NCBI GenBank assembly: GCA_043513815.1
Contig: CP121313.1
Location: 3,596,001 to 3,660,000, forward strand
Direction of reading: 5' to 3'
Origin: JANQIO01 sp043513815
GTDB taxonomy: Bacteria; Pseudomonadota; Gammaproteobacteria; Pseudomonadales; Halieaceae
DNA: 64,000 nt
Shown: piece after piece, positions 8,377-17,580 of the stretch
Layout: each line of letters opens with the position of its first letter
Numbering within the stretch: position 1 is the first letter of the stretch
Position numbers and translations under genes: made by a program
Notes under the pieces: generated by a model
The model's database searches: none
Seen by the model: only the letters and a program-made list of their open reading frames with translations
Told to the model about the DNA's origin: nothing

Positions 8377-8452
8377 TGGTGGGTCGTGCTGGATTCGAAC
8401 CAGCGACCAATTGATTAAAAGTCAACTGCTCTACCAGCTGAGCTAACGACCC
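8377..8452 (-). tRNA. tRNA-Lys (anticodon TTT), CCA encoded
   Basis: 76 nt on the minus strand. The acceptor stem is GGGTCGT pairing with ACGACCC, the D arm reads TAGCTCAGCTGGTAGAGCA, the anticodon loop is CTTTTAA, the T arm is CTGGTTCGAATCCAG, and a genomic CCA ends at 8377. The fold is complete and canonical. The 5' base at 8452 directly abuts codons of queC, so no space remains for a separate promoter; it must be transcribed with the queE/queC unit or from inside queC. In pseudomonads tRNA-Lys also follows queC, but there after a full-length gene. Confidence 0.97.
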
Positions 8453-8842
8453 ACCAGAGTAGTCCACGGCGTTGACGCCTATAAAGATCTTGCGGGCATC
8501 CAGAACCTCGGCCCAGCCCAGGGCAATGGCCAGGAACACGGTATTGCGCGCCGGCACGTAGGTCACCGGTATGCCCTCGGTCTCCTCTTCCGGCACAGCA
8601 ATATCCGGGTCAGTGAGCGCGGAACCGCCTATGCTGTCCAGATCCAGATGCACGACCTTGTGATCCGCCACTCCCATGGCCTGGGACACGCATTCCGCCG
8701 CCACCAGCTCGGACCGGTGCCGCTGGCCGTAATCGAAACTCAGGGTGTGGCAGTCATATTCCCGGGCCAGCGCCATCGCCAGCACGGTGGTGGAGTCCAG
8801 CCCACCAGACACCAGCACAACGGCTTTTTCCTGTTCAGACAT
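8453..8842 (-). pseudogene. queC: queC, 7-cyano-7-deazaguanine synthase, 3' part missing
   Basis: QueC converts 7-carboxy-7-deazaguanine to preQ0 with ATP and ammonia in queuosine synthesis. The N-terminal 130 residues are normal: the PP-loop SGGLDSTT near residue 15, FDYGQRHRSEL, YVPARNTVFL and FIGVNAVDYSG. At that point the sequence becomes the tRNA-Lys gene with no linker. The remaining ~90 residues, including the usual YPDCRPEF segment and the C-terminal zinc cysteines, are absent here and not found nearby. The frame happens to stay open through the tRNA and terminator and would stop at 8255, adding about 65 meaningless residues. The start is the ATG at 8842. This copy is very probably inactive. 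Confidence 0.9.
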
Positions 8843-8871
8843 ATTTCTGCCCACGTTCCGCTGTCATGCTG

Positions 8872-9540
8872 CTAACGTCCAGGCTCATCATTCCACAGCA
8901 GCTTGTGTAGCTGAAGCTGGAGGCGAACGGGCAATCGGTCTTCGAGAATCCAGTCCGCCAGCTCGGTGGCATCCTGCTGACCGAAGCTGGGTGAGAACAG
9001 GATATCGTCGACCCGGTTACGCAGGCCCAGCTCATCCAGCTTGAAGTGGGCCCACTCATAATCCGCGCGATCGCAGATCACGAACTTGACCTGGTCATGA
9101 GCCATGAGGTGCCCGATATTGTCATAGTCGTTGCGGGCCATCTCTCCAGAGGCCGGGGTCTTGAGGTCCAGCACCTTGACCACCCGAGGATCAACCCGGG
9201 CAACGCTCATGGCGCCGCTGGTTTCCAGGGAGACTTCGTAGCCGACATCACACAGCAGCTTCAATAAATCGTGACACCCGGGCTGGGCCAGCGGTTCGCC
9301 GCCGGTCACGGTGACATAGGCGGGAGAGTATGCGGCTACTTCAGTGAGGATATCGTCCATTGTCTGCTGCTGACCGCCGTGGAACGCGTACTCTGTGTCG
9401 CAGTACACGCAGCGCAGGGGACAACCGGTCAGGCGCACAAACACTGTGGGCAGGCCGACCGTTCGGGCCTCCCCCTGTAGCGAATAGAAAATTTCTGTAA
9501 TGCGCAGGGATTCGTCACCTGCGACGGCAGCATTGGACAT
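8872..9540 (-). CDS. queE: 7-carboxy-7-deazaguanine synthase (radical SAM)
   Basis: 222 residues. QueE rearranges 6-carboxytetrahydropterin to 7-carboxy-7-deazaguanine, the step before QueC. The radical-SAM cluster motif is C40, C44 and C47 (GCPLRCVYCDTEYAF), preceded by EIFYSLQGEARTVGLPTVFV, which is diagnostic for QueE. A GGEP motif (VTVTGGEPLAQ) follows near residue 100. Length and ends are normal. It lies 15 bp behind cpoB and about 30 bp before queC, so it is probably in the same minus-strand transcript. With queC truncated its product has no visible use in this window. Confidence 0.95.
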   Translation of the reverse strand: MSNAAVAGDESLRITEIFYSLQGEARTVGLPTVFVRLTGCPLRCVYCDTEYAFHGGQQQTMDDILTEVAAYSPAYVTVTGGEPLAQPGCHDLLKLLCDVGYEVSLETSGAMSVARVDPRVVKVLDLKTPASGEMARNDYDNIGHLMAHDQVKFVICDRADYEWAHFKLDELGLRNRVDDILFSPSFGQQDATELADWILEDRLPVRLQLQLHKLLWNDEPGR

Positions 9541-9555
9541 GGTCGCGACGCGAAG

Positions 9556-10452
9556 TCAGTAATTCTGGCTGATAAAGTCCCGGGCCAATTTTACCGCGGA
9601 ACTGCCGCTGTCGCCGAACTCGTTGATAACCCGGTCCAGGTACTCGCGGGCGCGATCCCGGTTGCCGCGGTCGTAGTAGATCTTGCCGAGCTTGTAGAGC
9701 GCATCGGGGATCTTGCCGTTTTCAGGGTACTGCTCCAACAGCCGGTTGAATTCGCGGCGGGCAGACTCGTCGTCCGGCGGCACCTGCACGAGGTAAAGCT
9801 CGCCCAGCCAGTAGTGCGCGTTCGCGGCGTATTTGCCACCAGGGAAGTCCACCAGGAACTGCCGGAATGCTGCGACCGCATCGCCGAACTGCTGGCTGCG
9901 AACCAGGCTGTAAGCGGCCCGGTAGGCATCGCTCTCTCCCGCCAGTTCCTGCACAGTGGCAGGGCCGGTGCCCGGAGTGCCGGCACCGGCTGCCGCAGGC
10001 GCGGTCCCGGCTGTCGCCGCGCCACCGCTCTTCAGGCGCTGGTCCAGGTCCAGGTAGCGCTCGAGGCTCTGTTCACGCAGCTGGCGAATCTGGTATTCCT
10101 GCTCCTCGACCTTGCCCCGCAAATCCATCACTTCCTGCTGCAATAGCTGCAGCTGGTAGAACAGTTCGCCGGCACTGCCGGCACTCTGCCCACTGTCTAC
10201 GGCGCCGCTGGACGGCGGTACGGGCTGGCCCGATGGCGCGCCGTAGCCGGACTCACTGTCAGGCCCGTAGCGGGACTCGCTCTCTGGATAGCTTTGCGAA
10301 GGTTGCGGCTGAGTGACGCCCTGCCCTTCCTGTGCGCGGCGCTCGGCTTCGATATCGATGTAGTCCTGGGCGTGTAACACCGGAGGGCCCACAGCAAGAC
10401 CGCAGACAAGCAACGTGCCGGCAATATGACTGCAAAGGGTGGATCGATTCAT
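9556..10452 (-). CDS. cpoB: Cell division coordinator CpoB (YbgF), Tol-Pal accessory protein
   Basis: 298 residues. A signal peptide ends near VLHAQDY. A Gln/Ser/Pro-rich stretch is followed by a coiled coil (LFYQLQLLQQEVMDLRGKVEEQ and on) that trimerises in the family, an Ala/Gly-rich linker, and three TPR-like repeats from about residue 175 (AYRAAYSLVRSQQFGDAV, NAHYWLGELYLVQ, DALYKLGKIYYDRG). CpoB links peptidoglycan synthesis by PBP1B to outer-membrane constriction by Tol-Pal. It is the last tol gene of the cluster, downstream of pal, with a palindromic hairpin between them. The extra Ser/Tyr/Gly-rich segment before the coiled coil is longer than in E. coli. Confidence 0.95.
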   Translation of the reverse strand: MNRSTLCSHIAGTLLVCGLAVGPPVLHAQDYIDIEAERRAQEGQGVTQPQPSQSYPESESRYGPDSESGYGAPSGQPVPPSSGAVDSGQSAGSAGELFYQLQLLQQEVMDLRGKVEEQEYQIRQLREQSLERYLDLDQRLKSGGAATAGTAPAAAGAGTPGTGPATVQELAGESDAYRAAYSLVRSQQFGDAVAAFRQFLVDFPGGKYAANAHYWLGELYLVQVPPDDESARREFNRLLEQYPENGKIPDALYKLGKIYYDRGNRDRAREYLDRVINEFGDSGSSAVKLARDFISQNY

Positions 10453-10484
10453 GACCTACCGTACGAAGAGATAGAGCTTGAATG

Positions 10485-10514
10485 GTGTGGGCAACCCGGC
10501 CGGGTTACCCACAC
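10485..10514 (-). terminator. Intercistronic hairpin between pal and cpoB
   Basis: A 30-bp palindrome, GTGTGGGCAACCCGG followed by its reverse complement except for one C/A mismatch, starts 20 bp after the pal stop. It would form a stem of about 14 pairs with almost no loop. No T run follows, so it may protect or attenuate the mRNA rather than terminate it, letting pal be expressed more than cpoB. Confidence 0.5.
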
Positions 10515-10533
10515 AGGTACAAGCGAAGGTTGA

Positions 10534-11070
10534 TTACTTGATTTCTACCCGGCGATTCTTGGCCCAGGCGGCTTCGTTGGAACCGGCCATGGCGGGACGC
10601 TCTTCGCCGTAGCTCACCGTCTCCAGGCGATAACGGGCGATACCGTTGACGGCCATGTAGTCGGCGACAGCCTTGGCGCGGCGCTCACCCAGAGCCATGT
10701 TGTACTCGCGGGTACCGCGCTCATCCGTGTGGCCTTCCAGACGGACGCTGCCGTTGTTCTCCTTGAGCAGGGCGATATGCGCGTCGAGGACTCGACGGGT
10801 CGCGCTGGTCAGGGTCGACTTGTCGAAGTCGAAGAACACGACATTACCGGCGGCAGCCACCGCATCTTCCAGCGCCTTCATGCGAGCCTTTTCGGCGGCC
10901 ATGCGGGCCTCCTCGGCTTCCATTGCGGCCGCTTTGCGTGCTTCCTCGGCGGCTTGCGCTTCGGCATCGGCATCAGTTGTGTCAGTGCTGGCACAACCCA
11001 CCATGAACAGTACCGCGAAAATTACAGACAGCGCCTTGGTGACTTGTGCGGCGTCGAAGAAATATTTCAT
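10534..11070 (-). CDS. pal: Peptidoglycan-associated lipoprotein Pal
   Basis: 178 residues. Type II signal peptide with lipobox FMVGC, Cys26 as the lipidated residue, then an Ala/Glu-rich helical linker (residues 35-70) and the OmpA-like peptidoglycan-binding domain: FFDFDKSTL, HTDERGTREYNMALGERRA and KNRRVEI. The Asp and Arg that hold diaminopimelate are in HTDERG and RRA. Pal anchors the outer membrane to the wall and binds TolB. The linker is unusually long and almost only Ala, Glu, Met and Lys, which suggests one long helix or coiled coil between the lipid anchor and the domain. Confidence 0.97.
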   Translation of the reverse strand: MKYFFDAAQVTKALSVIFAVLFMVGCASTDTTDADAEAQAAEEARKAAAMEAEEARMAAEKARMKALEDAVAAAGNVVFFDFDKSTLTSATRRVLDAHIALLKENNGSVRLEGHTDERGTREYNMALGERRAKAVADYMAVNGIARYRLETVSYGEERPAMAGSNEAAWAKNRRVEIK

Positions 11071-11181
11071 AGCCCTTTTCCTTATAACTGAATAATCGAC
11101 AATCTACGCTTACCGGGTGCAATGCTGTACGCCGCATCCACGGTCGCTAGCGCATTGCCATCCCGGCACTTCAACCCCGCA

Positions 11182-12468
11182 TCAGGGGTCCCCCAGAAAT
11201 GGCGACCACGCAGGTTCCCGCACGTCTCCTTCCCTGGACGGCAGCCTGAATTTGACACCACCATCCACGGATACCGCTGCGAGAATACCGCGATCGCCCG
11301 ATTTCGTTGAGTACAATAACATAGAGCCATTGGGCGCGACACTGGGAGATTCGTCTAATGTGGTGCTTGTCAAGGTTTGCACCCTACCCCCTTGCAAATC
11401 CTGTACCGCAATATGAAATTGGCCGTCTTTTTGCTGCACCATAACCATAGTGCGACCATCCGCCGCCAGCGAGGCGCGCGCGTTCCAGGGTCCGTCAAAG
11501 GTCACCCGCTCGGTCTTACCGGTGGCGATGTCTACCTGGTAGATCTGCGGTCGGCCACCCCGATCCGAGGTAAACAGCAGGGAACGACCGTCCGGCATCC
11601 AGGCGGGCTCCGTATCGATCGCATAGTGGCGGGTCACCCGCCGTAGCTGGCGACTGCCGAGGTCCAGAACGTAGATATCAGGACTGCCGTCCTTGGACAG
11701 GGTCAGCGCCAGGCTGTTGCCATCCGGCGAGAAGGATGGCGCGCCGTTGAGGCCCCTGAAGTCGGTGACCTGCTCGCGAATACCCGTATTCAGGTCGTGG
11801 ATAAATATGGCCGGGCGAGTGGTCTCGAAGCTCACATAGGCGATGGTATGGCCGTCCGGCGCCCAGGTCGGACTGAGGATAGGTTGATTGGATTCGTAGA
11901 CCACCTCGGCGCGAGCACCGTCGGCGTCGGCCACCGTCAGCTGGTAAGTGCTGGGCGCCGTGTAGCGCTGGGTCGCCGCCACATACAAAATGCGGGTCGC
12001 GAAAGCACCGCGAATTCCAGTGAGCTGCTGGTACACATCATCACTGGCACGGTGAGCCAGCATCCGCAGATCCTCTGCCGGACCTGTATGCCGGCCAGAC
12101 AATACCTTGGCCTGGCGAAAGACATCGAACAGTTCCCACTCAATCGTCATGCTGGTGCCACCGGCCACCCGACCAATCAGCAGATACTCCACATCGGTGG
12201 CACGCCAGTCGCGGAAATAGACATCCGCTTCCCGGGTCGGCAGGCTCAGCATGTTGGCCAGCTTTACCGGCGCAAACTGGCCGCTGCGCTCCAGGTCGTC
12301 GCTGATCACGCCAGCCACATCCTCCGGCGCGGTGCCCCAGCCGGACCAGGCGAACGGCACCACCGCAATGGAGGTGGGGTCATCCCGACCCTGGGTTATC
12401 TCTATCACCAGTTCGGCACGGGCAGTGCCGGCCACCAGCAGTAACAGCAATAAAAGCTGACGCATCAT
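11182..12468 (-). CDS. tolB: Tol-Pal system periplasmic protein TolB
   Basis: 428 residues, the usual length. The signal peptide is MMRQLLLLLLLVAGTARA. The N-terminal alpha/beta domain (IAVVPFAWSGW) is followed by a six-bladed beta-propeller with repeated SPTWAPDGHTIAYVS, PSFSPDGNSLALT, EPAWMPDGRSLLFTSDRGG and PSVAPNGSMLLYS motifs. TolB shuttles between Pal and TolA in the energised Tol machine. Its ATG overlaps the tolA stop, indicating coupling. Nothing unusual. Confidence 0.97.
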   Translation of the reverse strand: MMRQLLLLLLLVAGTARAELVIEITQGRDDPTSIAVVPFAWSGWGTAPEDVAGVISDDLERSGQFAPVKLANMLSLPTREADVYFRDWRATDVEYLLIGRVAGGTSMTIEWELFDVFRQAKVLSGRHTGPAEDLRMLAHRASDDVYQQLTGIRGAFATRILYVAATQRYTAPSTYQLTVADADGARAEVVYESNQPILSPTWAPDGHTIAYVSFETTRPAIFIHDLNTGIREQVTDFRGLNGAPSFSPDGNSLALTLSKDGSPDIYVLDLGSRQLRRVTRHYAIDTEPAWMPDGRSLLFTSDRGGRPQIYQVDIATGKTERVTFDGPWNARASLAADGRTMVMVQQKDGQFHIAVQDLQGGRVQTLTSTTLDESPSVAPNGSMLLYSTKSGDRGILAAVSVDGGVKFRLPSREGDVREPAWSPFLGDP

Positions 12469-13190
12469 CAGTACCGTAAATCCTCGGGTTTGAATTTAAG
12501 CCGCAGACGGCGGAAGTTCTCTTCGAACAGCCGCGGCTCGAGTTTTTGCAGCTCGGGAAACCGGGCAGCCTTTTCTACCGCATTCACCGCCGAGCGATCA
12601 AAGGCGGTATTGCCGCTGCCGCGGGCTACCGCCACGCTGACCACCTCGCCGGTGGGAATCAGCTGCAATATCAATTCCGCCTCCATGCCGTTGCGGGCGC
12701 TGGGCGGGCGACTCCAGTTGTCCTCCACCGCGCCGGCAATCAGGGCGATATAGCTGGCGGTGAGCTGCTCGTCAGAGAGTGCCTCCATGGCCTCGTCCTC
12801 GGCTTCCATTGCCAGCGCCAGTTCGTCGCGCGCCGACTCCGCACGTTGTTCGACTGTGCGCTCTTTGGGTTCGGGTTCAACAGGCTTAGGTTCCGGCTTT
12901 GGCTTTGGCTCCGGCTTCGGAGTAGCTGGCTTGGGTTTGGGTTTCGGCCTGGGTGTCGATTTGGGCTTCGGTGTCGATTTCGCTTTTGGTTTGGCTTTGG
13001 CCCTGGGCGCGGTAGTTTTCTTTTTCGGCGGCTCGATTTCCACCAGCCGCGCCTGAATGTAGCGCGGCGTCTGTACCGGCTTCACCGCGGCGTCCGTCGG
13101 CGCACTCCAGTTGCTGGTCAGGGCGTACAGCAGCAGCCCGTGTAGCAGCAGGGTGAACAGGGCCGGACGCCAGAATATGGCCAGTCGCAT
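12468..13190 (-). CDS. tolA: Tol-Pal system protein TolA
   Basis: 240 residues, shorter than E. coli TolA (421). One N-terminal membrane helix (about residues 7-27) anchors it to TolQR. A Lys/Pro-rich extended domain follows (repeats of PKPKPKP and PEPKPKPEPK, residues 50-108), then a short acidic helix and the C-terminal TonB-like domain (YIALIAGAVEDNWSRPP, ELILQLIPTGEVVSVAVARGSG, AVEKAARFPELQ) that binds TolB. The Pro/Lys repeat replaces the long Ala/Lys helix of enteric TolA. Start and stop overlap tolR and tolB. Confidence 0.95.
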   Translation of the reverse strand: MRLAIFWRPALFTLLLHGLLLYALTSNWSAPTDAAVKPVQTPRYIQARLVEIEPPKKKTTAPRAKAKPKAKSTPKPKSTPRPKPKPKPATPKPEPKPKPEPKPVEPEPKERTVEQRAESARDELALAMEAEDEAMEALSDEQLTASYIALIAGAVEDNWSRPPSARNGMEAELILQLIPTGEVVSVAVARGSGNTAFDRSAVNAVEKAARFPELQKLEPRLFEENFRRLRLKFKPEDLRY

Positions 13191-13606
13191 CAGGAGGGCG
13201 GCTCCGTTACCAGCCCCACGCTGGGAGCGCCGGCCTCCTGCAACGCCGTCATCAACACCACCACTTCACCATAGGGTACGTTGCGATCACCCCACACCAT
13301 GACGGGTTTGTCGGGATTGCGGCGCATCACGACGCCGACCCGGTCGCGCACGGTGGCCAGGGACAGCACCTGTTCCTGGTCGGCGCCCAGGTTCAGGAAC
13401 AGCTCGCCCTTGTCATTGATCGAGACGATCAGCGGCTCCGGATCCTGGTTTTCCACCGGATCTGAGTTCGCCTCCGGGAGCTCCACCTTCACCCCCTGCA
13501 TCAGTAACGGTGCCGTCACCATGAAGATCACCAGCAGCACCAACATCACGTCGATGTAGGGCACCACGTTGATCTCGGCCATCGGCCGGTGCTTCTTGTT
13601 TCCCAT
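13190..13606 (-). CDS. tolR: Tol-Pal system protein TolR
   Basis: 138 residues from the ATG at 13606, one base after the tolQ stop. The open frame runs further upstream into tolQ, but the conserved N-terminus MGNKKHRPMAEINVVPYID fixes the start. A single membrane helix (VMLVLLVIFMVTAPLLM) carries the conserved Asp of the proton path just before it. The periplasmic ExbD/TolR domain follows. TolR works with TolQ as the stator that converts proton flow into TolA movement. Confidence 0.97.
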   Translation of the reverse strand: MGNKKHRPMAEINVVPYIDVMLVLLVIFMVTAPLLMQGVKVELPEANSDPVENQDPEPLIVSINDKGELFLNLGADQEQVLSLATVRDRVGVVMRRNPDKPVMVWGDRNVPYGEVVVLMTALQEAGAPSVGLVTEPPS

Positions 13607-13607
13607 G

Positions 13608-14309
13608 TCAGGCCTTCTTGCGCGTCGCCAGGGTATGAGCCTGGCGCAGCAGGATGCTGGAGAACTCGTCGACGAAGGCCTCGTAGCGACCAGTGTAGGT
13701 ATCGAGCTTGGAGGCAAACCGGTTGTAGGCCATGACCGCAGGAATCGCTGCAAACAGCCCCATGGCGGTGGCGATCAGCGCCTCCGAGATACCAGGCGCT
13801 ACAGTCGCCAGTGTTGCCTGGGTGGAATTGGCCAACCCCCGAAATGAATGCATGATGCCCCACACGGTGCCGAAAAGGCCGATGTAGGGGCTGGTTGAGC
13901 CCACCGATGCCAGGAACGGCAGGTGCCGCTCCAGCCGTTCCTCTTCCCGGGACAGGGCCACCCGCATGGCACGGTGGGTGCCGTCCATGATGGCTTCACT
14001 TTCCATGCCCTGCTGGGCCAGCCGGGAAAACTCCTTGAAACCGGCTCGGAAAATGCTTTCCATGCCCAGCACCTGTCCCGCCTCGGCGCGCTCGTTACCG
14101 TCACGATAGAGCTGGCTCAGGTCGATACCGGACCAGAATTGCTCCTCAAAGCCGTACATTTCGTCCCGCACCGAGCGGAAATAGATCAGCCGCTGGGAAA
14201 TCATGAACCAGGACACTATCGATGCCATCAGCAGCACAGCCATCACCGCCTGTACGGTAAGGCCGGCATTCAGCACCAGGTCCATCAGGCTCATCTGTTG
14301 TTCCATCAA
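13608..14309 (-). CDS. tolQ: Tol-Pal system proton channel protein TolQ
   Basis: 233 residues, MotA/TolQ/ExbB family. Three membrane helices: one near residues 15-38, and two in the C-terminal half around GSTSPYIGLFGTVWGIMHSF and ATAMGLFAAIPAVMAYN, which contain the conserved residues lining the proton channel. The large cytoplasmic loop between helices 1 and 2 is present. Its start overlaps the ybgC stop by four bases (ATGA). Confidence 0.97.
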   Translation of the reverse strand: MMEQQMSLMDLVLNAGLTVQAVMAVLLMASIVSWFMISQRLIYFRSVRDEMYGFEEQFWSGIDLSQLYRDGNERAEAGQVLGMESIFRAGFKEFSRLAQQGMESEAIMDGTHRAMRVALSREEERLERHLPFLASVGSTSPYIGLFGTVWGIMHSFRGLANSTQATLATVAPGISEALIATAMGLFAAIPAVMAYNRFASKLDTYTGRYEAFVDEFSSILLRQAHTLATRKKA

Positions 14310-14747
14310 GTTTCTCCCCCTGTGGTCGCGCCGTTCTTCAGCGCCGCCAGCAGTTGCGCCGGCATTCTTCTTGGCACCAGCCTGCGCTGGTCAACACAGA
14401 CAATCCTGACTTCCCCTTCAGCCAGGATGTCGTCGCCCCGCCGCACAGACTGTGCCAGCAGGATATAAGCAGCGCCGCTGTCCAGCAGCCGCGCCGTCAC
14501 CTCGAGTTTGTCGTCGAGCCGCGCGGGCTCCAGGTAATGCACCTGTACATCGCGCACCACGAACATCAGTTCGGCATTGAAAATCGCCTCGCGGTCAAAG
14601 CCGATACTGCGCATGTACTCCGTCCGTGCACGTTCCATGAACTTCAGGTAGTTCACGTAGTAGACGATGCCACCCGCATCCGTGTCTTCGATGTAGACCC
14701 TGATGGGGTGGGAAAATTCCACGGGGTCGGACGCAGCGCCGCCGCTG

Positions 14748-14761
<14 letters not shown>
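14306..14761 (-). CDS. ybgC: Acyl-CoA thioesterase YbgC (Tol-Pal operon)
   Basis: 151 residues, hotdog fold of the 4-hydroxybenzoyl-CoA thioesterase type. The catalytic Asp lies in YIEDTDAGGIVYYVNYLKFMERART, the family signature. It hydrolyses short-chain acyl-CoA or acyl-ACP and belongs to the tol operon in most gammaproteobacteria. The start overlaps the ruvB stop by 14 bp, so ruv and tol genes are translated from one message here. Confidence 0.95.
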
Positions 14762-15808
<1,047 letters not shown>

Positions 15809-15812
<4 letters not shown>

Positions 15813-16411
15813 TTGGCTGCCACCATGGATTGCAGGGCCCGACGGATCAGGTCCTCAGAACGGTCGATGCTGCCGTCATTGGCGGCGCTGACGGCCTTAT
15901 TGGCCTCCGCGGGCTTATAGCCCAGCGCCACCAGGGCCGATTCGGCCTCGGCCTGAATATCGCGGGACCCCGGTGTCGCCGGCGCCACCTGGTCCAGCTC
16001 CAGCAGCCAGTCGGCGAGCTTGTCACGCATTTCCACCAGCAGACGTTCGGCGGTTTTCTTGCCGACACCTGGCAACTGCACCAGGCTGCTGGTGTCATCG
16101 CGCTGCACGGCACGCACGAAAGTGTTGGCATCCATGCCCGACAGGATGGCCAGGCCCAGCTTGGGGCCGACGCCGTTGACCTTGATCAGGTGCCGGAACA
16201 GGCTGCGTTCCCGCTCGCTGCCAAAGCCGAAGAGCAACTGGGCATCCTCACGCACGACGAAGTGGGTGAACAGCGTCACCTCGGTGCCCGGCTCCGGCAG
16301 CTCGTACAGGGTAGTCATGGGAACCTGGACCTCATAACCGAGGCCACCAACGTCCAACAGGATGTCGGGGGGCTGGATTTCCAGCAGCAGTCCGCGAATG
16401 CGACCGATCAT
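15809..16411 (-). CDS. ruvA: Holliday junction DNA-binding protein RuvA
   Basis: 200 residues. Domain I begins MIGRIRGLLLEIQPPDILLDVGGLGYEV, two helix-hairpin-helix motifs follow (LIKVNGVGPKLGLAILSGM and LVQLPGVGKKTAERLLVEM), and a C-terminal three-helix domain (EAESALVALGYKPAEANKAV) contacts RuvB. Normal length and order; it lies 57 bp after ruvC. Confidence 0.98.
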
Positions 16412-16468
16412 GTAAGAGGTCCCTGGGGTTTGTGCAATGGTACTGCAAGCAGGCTGGCGGGCGCCATG

Positions 16469-16969
16469 TCAGCGGCGCCGGCTGCGGGCCTGGCGCACCA
16501 GGTATTGCTGCGTGTGGGCGTGACACAGGGCCGCCGCCAGGGCGTCGGCGGCATCTTCCCCGGGTGCGGCCGGCAAACGCAGCAGGCTTTTGACCATGTG
16601 TTGCACCTGCACCTTGTCAGCACTGCCGGTGCCCACCACCGCCTGCTTGATGGATTTTGCCGCGTATTCGTAGACCGGCATGCCCTGGTTAACGCAAGCC
16701 ACGATGGCCGCGCCGCGGGCCTGTCCCAGCTTGATGGCGGCCTTGGCGTCGCGGGCAAGGAAGACTTCCTCGATGGCGAGTTCCTGGGGGCAGTGCTCGG
16801 CGACGATCTCACCCACACTGTCAAAAATGATCTTGAGACGTTCGGGCAGGCTGACCTTGGGCAGTCGAATCACGCCGGACGTGACATATTCGCTGCGCCC
16901 GGACTGGAAGGTGATGATGCCAAAACCGGTTTTCTGGGAGCCGGGGTCAATGCCCAGTATGAGCGCCAT
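16469..16969 (-). CDS. ruvC: Crossover junction endodeoxyribonuclease RuvC
   Basis: 166 residues, RNase H fold. The acidic metal ligands are visible: D8 in LGIDPGSQKTGFG, E67/E68 in LAIEEVFLARDAKAAIKLGQ, and D139 and D142 in GEDAADALAAAL. RuvC resolves Holliday junctions by paired nicks in the RuvABC complex. Gene order yebC-ruvC-ruvA-ruvB is the common one. Confidence 0.97.
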   Translation of the reverse strand: MALILGIDPGSQKTGFGIITFQSGRSEYVTSGVIRLPKVSLPERLKIIFDSVGEIVAEHCPQELAIEEVFLARDAKAAIKLGQARGAAIVACVNQGMPVYEYAAKSIKQAVVGTGSADKVQVQHMVKSLLRLPAAPGEDAADALAAALCHAHTQQYLVRQARSRRR

Positions 16970-17021
16970 AGTTGTTCCGGGGCGGAGTCAGCCACCATTA
17001 TCGCCTTGCGTGGCTCGGCTG

Positions 17022-17577
17022 TCAGCCCAGGCTGGCGAGAACCTCGTCGGGAATATCGGCGTTGGTGTACACGTTCTGGACGTCGTCCAGGTCTTCCAGC
17101 GCATCCACCAGGCCCATGATGCTCTCGGCACTGCCAGCATCAAGCTCCACGGTCGTGGAGGCAATCATGGTTACCTCGCCTTCCTCGGGGGTCAGGCCCG
17201 CCTCTTCCAGCGACTGCTTGACCGCACCAAACTCCTCCCAGGCGGTAATGACTTCCAGGCTACCGTCATCACTGGACTGGATATCTTCAGCACCGGCTTC
17301 CAGGGCCACTTCCATAAGCTGGTCTTCATCGACGCCCGCCGGGAAGTACAGCTGGCCCTTGCGTTCGAACAGGTAGGCCACCGAGCCATCTGTGCCCAGA
17401 TTGCCGCCGCGCTTGCTGAACGCATGGCGAACTTCCGCCACAGTGCGGTTGCGGCGGGCCGCCCTGTTTGGCAGCCACCACCAGTTCGCGAATCAACTTG
17501 GTGAACATCTTGCCGCGCTTGGCGTCCTGGGCCGCCTTGCGATGCTTGATATTTGCCCATTTACTGTGTCCCGCCAT
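17022..17577 (-). pseudogene. yebC: yebC/TACO1-family translation factor, internal deletion and frameshift
   Basis: The start (MAGHSKWANIKHRKAAQDAK, 17577 on) and the C-terminal two-thirds (VAEVRHAFSKRGGNLGTDG to the stop at 17022) are both well conserved but lie in different frames. After AAKQGG at about codon 40 the expected segment of some 64 residues (the part that normally carries the NPRLR and YEGYGP regions) is absent, and the sequence resumes at RNRTVAEVRHA in the other frame. The total of 556 bp is one base over a multiple of three. The family is normally about 246 residues. YebC-like proteins bind the ribosome and relieve stalling; some act as regulators. A shortened protein could only start at an internal ATG at 17441. 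The join lies near 17455-17465, in a GCGGC/GCCGC inverted repeat. Confidence 0.9.
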
Positions 17578-17580
17578 AAC

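Noticed and set aside
8255..8452. Read-through tail of queC as a real protein extension
   Set aside because: It is the translation of a tRNA gene, its terminator and a non-coding repeat.
15830..17119. 429-codon plus-strand frame across ruvA and ruvC
   Set aside because: It runs antisense to both conserved genes and shows no domain.
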